A stretch of DNA of 64,000 nt from the NCBI RefSeq assembly GCF_900099905.1, contig NZ_FNEE01000010.1, positions 1 to 64,000 on the forward strand, read 5' to 3'. The translations under genes were made by a program, and so were the position numbers. Shown here in pieces: positions 61,111 through 64,000 of the stretch. Under the pieces are notes generated by a model. That model worked only from the letters and a program-made list of their open reading frames with translations, did no database searches and was not told the DNA's origin. This DNA comes from Mesorhizobium muleiense (GTDB lineage Bacteria > Pseudomonadota > Alphaproteobacteria > Rhizobiales > Rhizobiaceae). Numbering within the stretch: position 1 is the stretch's first letter; the number at the start of each line of letters is the position of its first letter.

Positions 61111-62106
61111 TCAGTCGAGCTTCGGATTGAGCAGCGCGTCGATCTTCGGATCTTTCATGTTAGCCTTGGTGACGAGGTTGGCGCCGGTGTCGACATTGGC
61201 CTCGACCTTCTCGCCTTTCGAGGCAGCGAGCGCCGTCTTGATGCCGTCATAGCCCATCCGGTACGGATCCTGGACGACGAGGCCGGAAATGACGCCGTCA
61301 TTGAGGAACTTGACCAGCTTCTCGTCGCTGTCGAAGCCGATCAGCCCGACCTTGCCGGCAAGGCTGTTCTCGGCGATCGCCTGGCCAACGCCCTGCGCCA
61401 TGATCAGGTTGGAGGCGAAGATGCCCTTGAGGTTCGGGTTGGCGGTGATCAGGTCGGTGGCGATGTTGAGGCCGGTGGTGGCCTGGCCGTCGGCGTATTT
61501 GTCGGCGATGAGCTTGAGGCCGGGATATTTGGCGGCAAGCTGTTCCTTGAAGCCTTGGGCGCGCTGCTCGAGCGAGCCTGCGCCGGGAAGCGCAGTGATC
61601 AGGGCGACGTCGCCCTCGATTTTGCCGCCATTGGCTTCGCCGATCGCGGCGGCCAGCCCGTCAGCGGCGACGCGGCCGCCCTGGATATTGTCTGTGGTCA
61701 GGAACGAGGTGAAGGCCTTGGAGTCGGCGCCGGAATCGATGCCGATGATCTTGACGTTGGTGGCTGCCTCGTCGATCGGCTTGCCGAGCGCCTTGGCCTC
61801 GGTCGGTGCGATGACGACGGCGGCCGGGCTGCCGGCGACGGCGTTTTCAAGGATCGAGATCTGGCCGTTGACGTCGGTCTCCGCCTGGGCGCCGAGTTCC
61901 GGTACGTTGACGCCGAGGTCCTTGCCGGCCTTGCGGGCGCCGGCCAGGACGATCTGCCAGTAGAAAGAGGTGGTGTCCTTGACGATGATCGGAATGGTTA
62001 CGTCCGCCGCCGAAGCCGGCGCCGAATGCATCACGCCGGCAAGCATCGAGGCGGCGGCGAGCGCCACGAATGCGCGGCGGTTGAGAATGCTGGTCACGAA
62101 TTTCAT
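61111..62106 (-). CDS. Sugar ABC transporter substrate-binding protein, RbsB type
   Basis: 331 aa. An unusually long signal peptide with NRRAFVALAAASMLAGV and cleavage near ASA-AD at about 34 could be Sec- or Tat-dependent (two arginines but no full Tat motif). The mature protein has IPIIVKDTTSFYWQIVLAGARKAG near 38, IGIDSGAD near 121 and the hinge GLIGFDSDEKLVKFLNDG near 250. GGGAGGAAG precedes the ATG. It is the first gene of the operon. Ligand unknown. Confidence 0.94.
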   Translation of the reverse strand: MKFVTSILNRRAFVALAAASMLAGVMHSAPASAADVTIPIIVKDTTSFYWQIVLAGARKAGKDLGVNVPELGAQAETDVNGQISILENAVAGSPAAVVIAPTEAKALGKPIDEAATNVKIIGIDSGADSKAFTSFLTTDNIQGGRVAADGLAAAIGEANGGKIEGDVALITALPGAGSLEQRAQGFKEQLAAKYPGLKLIADKYADGQATTGLNIATDLITANPNLKGIFASNLIMAQGVGQAIAENSLAGKVGLIGFDSDEKLVKFLNDGVISGLVVQDPYRMGYDGIKTALAASKGEKVEANVDTGANLVTKANMKDPKIDALLNPKLD

Positions 62107-62434
62107 TAGACTTCCTCCCTAGGTCGCCAGGTGAACGTAGCGGAAGCTCGGTTTGGATAGGCGCTGGCCAAACGGAACTTTATCAATAAAAAACATTTAC
62201 CGCATTTTGATAGTGCATCGGTCCGGTCGACGCAAGCGGTGTTTCGTATCGTCCTGCCTATGCCTCGACCGGAAGGGAGTGCCGATCCTCATTGCCAAAC
62301 CCCTCCCCCGAAAAGGTATGGAATATTAATTCTATCTGCCAGTCAAGATGGAATATTCGTTCTTTTTTGAGGCGTAAGGTGAGGCGCCTCCTGATCGCAC
62401 CGTCCGCCGTTCAACCGGCGAAGGCCGCAGCGCA
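62107..62434. other. Intergenic region upstream of the second Rbs-type operon
   Basis: 328 bp without a recognisable gene. An AT-rich stretch at about 62178-62215 may hold the promoter. Paired 16-bp repeats lie at 62318-62363. The aldo/keto reductase gene ends at its far side, so the region also lies downstream of that gene. Confidence 0.6.
62318..62363. promoter_or_regulatory. Paired 16-bp repeats with GAAT-N4-ATTC core
   Basis: ATGGAATATTAATTCT at 62318 and ATGGAATATTCGTTCT at 62348 are 14 of 16 identical and 30 bp apart, close to three helical turns. The first contains the symmetric GAAT-N4-ATTC. They look like two operators for one dimeric regulator bound on the same face of the DNA, 210-260 bp before the binding-protein start. 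Confidence 0.5.
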
Positions 62435-63433
62435 TCAGCCGAGCTTCTGAACGACCGTGTAGGGATCATATTTGGCGAATTCTGTTTCGGGCACCTGGAT
62501 GTCGAGCAGTTGCAGATTTCGTTCCAGATTGGCCGGTTTGGCGGTGCCCGTCAGCACAGAAGCCACCACAGGCTCGTGCAGCGGGAACTGGAACGCTGCG
62601 GCGGCAAGCGGATAGCCGCCCTCGGCGGCGATTTTTTCCATGGCGCCGACCCGGCCGAGAATGTCCTGGGTGGCCGGCTGGTAGTCGAAATGCGCACCCG
62701 GCACCGGGCCGGTCGCCAGGATGCCCGAGTTGAAGACGCCGCCGATGATCAGCGAGGTCTGCCGTTGCCGGCAAAGCGGCAGCAATTCGGCTTCGGCGGT
62801 GCGGTCAAGCAGCGAATAGCGGCTGGCGAGCAGGATGCAGTCGAGCGGCGCCTGGCGCAGCACATCGAGACAGATCTGAACCTCGTTGACGCCAAGGCCG
62901 TAGGCGGAAATGACCCTGGACGACTTCAGCTCTTCCAGCGCCTTCAGCCCGCCATCCAAAAACTGGCGGAAATGCAGCTTCGTTTTCTCGACGCCATGCG
63001 TATAGACGCCGATGTCGTGAACGAACAGGATGTCGATTCGATTGAGGCCAAGCCGCGCATAGCTGAACTCGACCGAGCGCATGATGCCGTCGTAGGAATA
63101 GTCGTAGTCGGGCGCAAAGGGCAGCGGATCGACATAGGAATGATCCGGAATCCGGTCTTCCGGCACCGGCCGCAACAGGCGCCCGACCTTGGTCGACAGC
63201 ACGTAGGAGTCCCGCGGCTTTTCGCGCAGGAAATCGCCGAAGCGGCGTTCCGAAAGGCCGAAGCCGTAGAAGGGCGCGGTATCGAAATAGCGCAAGCCGG
63301 CATCCCAGGCGACCTGCAGCGTCTGCATCGCCGTCTCGCGTGGGCAGGCTCGGTAGAGCCCGCCGACCGCCGCGCCGCCGAAGCTGACCTCGGTTATTTC
63401 CAGCGCGGTGCTGCCGACACGGCGTTTCTTCAT
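62435..63433 (-). CDS. Aldo/keto reductase, D-threo-aldose 1-dehydrogenase/L-fucose dehydrogenase-like
   Basis: 332 aa. The catalytic tetrad is visible: aspartate and tyrosine in RYFDTAPFYGFGLSE near 47-60, lysine in LSTKVGRLL near 79 and histidine in LFVHDIGVY near 137. The motif SERRFGDFLREKPRDSYVLSTKVG is typical of the subgroup that oxidises L-fucose, D-arabinose or L-galactose to lactones. GGGAGG precedes the ATG at 63433. It is in the same direction as the dehydratase gene upstream, separated by 61 bp, and both may belong to a sugar-acid pathway. Confidence 0.9.
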   Translation of the reverse strand: MKKRRVGSTALEITEVSFGGAAVGGLYRACPRETAMQTLQVAWDAGLRYFDTAPFYGFGLSERRFGDFLREKPRDSYVLSTKVGRLLRPVPEDRIPDHSYVDPLPFAPDYDYSYDGIMRSVEFSYARLGLNRIDILFVHDIGVYTHGVEKTKLHFRQFLDGGLKALEELKSSRVISAYGLGVNEVQICLDVLRQAPLDCILLASRYSLLDRTAEAELLPLCRQRQTSLIIGGVFNSGILATGPVPGAHFDYQPATQDILGRVGAMEKIAAEGGYPLAAAAFQFPLHEPVVASVLTGTAKPANLERNLQLLDIQVPETEFAKYDPYTVVQKLG

Positions 63434-63494
63434 GCAAAGCCTCCCACCGGCCATTGTCCGGCCTGTCTATCGTCGTTGTCGGTTAGCGGTCGGG

Positions 63495-64000
63495 CTAGAG
63501 GGTCGCTCCGAGGTGCCACGGCACGAACTCGTTGTCGCCGTAGCCGAACTCCTCGCTCTTGGTCTTGCGGCCGGAAGCCGTCTCGACGATCAGCTCGAAA
63601 ATCTCGCGGCCCATGCCGGCAATGGTCTTGTCGCCGGAGGCGATGACGCCGCAGTTCACGTCCATGTCCTCTTCCATCGCGTGGTACATGGTCGAGTTGC
63701 TGGCGACCTTGATCGACGGTGTCGGCCGGCAGCCGAAGCAGGAACCGCGGCCGGTGGTGAAGACGATGACGTTGGCGCCGCCAGCCACCTGGCCGGTGGC
63801 GGAAACCGGGTCGTAGCCGGGCGTGTCCATGAACACCAAGCCGTGGCCGCTGACCTTCTCGGCATAGCCGAAGACGCCGTTGAGCGGCGTCTGGCCGCCC
63901 TTGGCGACGGCGCCAAGCGACTTCTCCAAAATGGTGGTCAGGCCGCCGCGCTTGTTGCCGGGTGACGGATTGTTGTCGATGGAGGCGCCATGCTTGGCGA
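63495..64000 (-). CDS. UxaA/GarD-family sugar-acid dehydratase, C-terminal part
   Basis: The last 168 residues of a gene that starts beyond the window end. Conserved segments are NPSPGNKRGGLTTILEKSLG, the GLVFMDTPGYDPVSATGQVAGG stretch and FTTGRGSCFGCRPTPSIKVASN, the last with a metal-site cysteine pattern known from altronate and galactarate dehydratases. It would remove water from an aldonic or aldaric acid to yield a 2-keto-3-deoxy acid, which fits the aldo/keto reductase downstream. The subgroup (altronate, galactarate or L-fuconate type) cannot be decided from this part. Confidence 0.88.
   Translation of the reverse strand, partial: AKHGASIDNNPSPGNKRGGLTTILEKSLGAVAKGGQTPLNGVFGYAEKVSGHGLVFMDTPGYDPVSATGQVAGGANVIVFTTGRGSCFGCRPTPSIKVASNSTMYHAMEEDMDVNCGVIASGDKTIAGMGREIFELIVETASGRKTKSEEFGYGDNEFVPWHLGATL

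Overview
The window looks like chromosomal DNA of an alphaproteobacterium of the order Hyphomicrobiales, most likely Mesorhizobium or a close relative. That placement is inferred from the high GC content, the alphaproteobacterial 5S rRNA, the short second FtsZ, the dense carbohydrate ABC-transporter operons, the C-P lyase layout and several families of palindromic intergenic repeats. No database search was possible. No transposase, integrase, phage gene, CRISPR array or replication origin was recognised.

Layout. (1) 1-1142: the end of an rRNA operon (23S 3' end, 5S, tRNA-fMet) with a 21-bp copy of the tRNA 5' end, then a frameshifted DUF6429-like gene. (2) 1324-2331: a short FtsZ without the usual C-terminal tail. 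(3) 2597-4642: a divergent SDR / mannonate dehydratase (uxuA) pair. (4) 4658-14820: a sugar or polyol locus: TIM-barrel epimerase, RbsB/RbsC/RbsA-type transporter, FGGY kinase and DeoR regulator on the minus strand, with class II aldolase, second FGGY kinase and HAD phosphatase diverging from them. (5) 14852-23505: gamma-glutamyltransferase, a complete Dpp/Opp-type peptide transporter and an M24 peptidase, suggesting use of gamma-glutamyl or other peptides. (6) 23713-27069: cupin, PEP-hydrolase-like TIM barrel and Tm-1-like (UPF0261) genes with a divergent TetR. (7) 27429-33081: a CUT1 sugar transporter operon with two distinct intact ATPases and a coupled 69-aa membrane protein. (8) 33152-38424: AraC/MFS pair, TetR/SDR pair and an amidase. 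(9) 38436-46576: a sugar-acid catabolic region: D-2-hydroxyacid dehydrogenase, FadR-type GntR regulator, enolase-superfamily enzyme, three TIM-barrel epimerases and a Gfo/Idh/MocA dehydrogenase. (10) 46564-57401: phosphonate uptake and C-P lyase (phnGHIJKL, hexapeptide acetyltransferase, phnC, D, E1, E2, divergent phnF). phnM and phnN are not present here. (11) 57409-64000: a second Rbs-type transporter with zinc alcohol dehydrogenase, aldo/keto reductase and the C-terminal part of a UxaA/GarD-type dehydratase, suggesting oxidative sugar degradation.

Regulation visible in the DNA. A good Pho box precedes phnG/phnF and a weaker one precedes phnC. A TGGT-N3-ACCA palindrome of the FadR/GntR kind occurs upstream of the CUT1 operon, on both sides of the 42.7-43.1 kb divergent promoter region, and between the peptide transporter and M24 gene; the FadR-type gene at 39848-40561 is the natural candidate regulator. 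Paired operator-like repeats also precede the DeoR-, AraC-, TetR- and Rbs-type operons.

Repeats. At least four palindromic element families are present. A 47-bp-armed inverted-repeat element sits once in an intergenic gap and once in frame inside an ABC ATPase gene of the same operon. A second family forms part of the C-terminal coding sequence of the PEP-hydrolase-like gene. These, the cysteine-rich short reading frame overlapping the gamma-glutamyltransferase start, and the shared GntR operator set are the most interesting leads.
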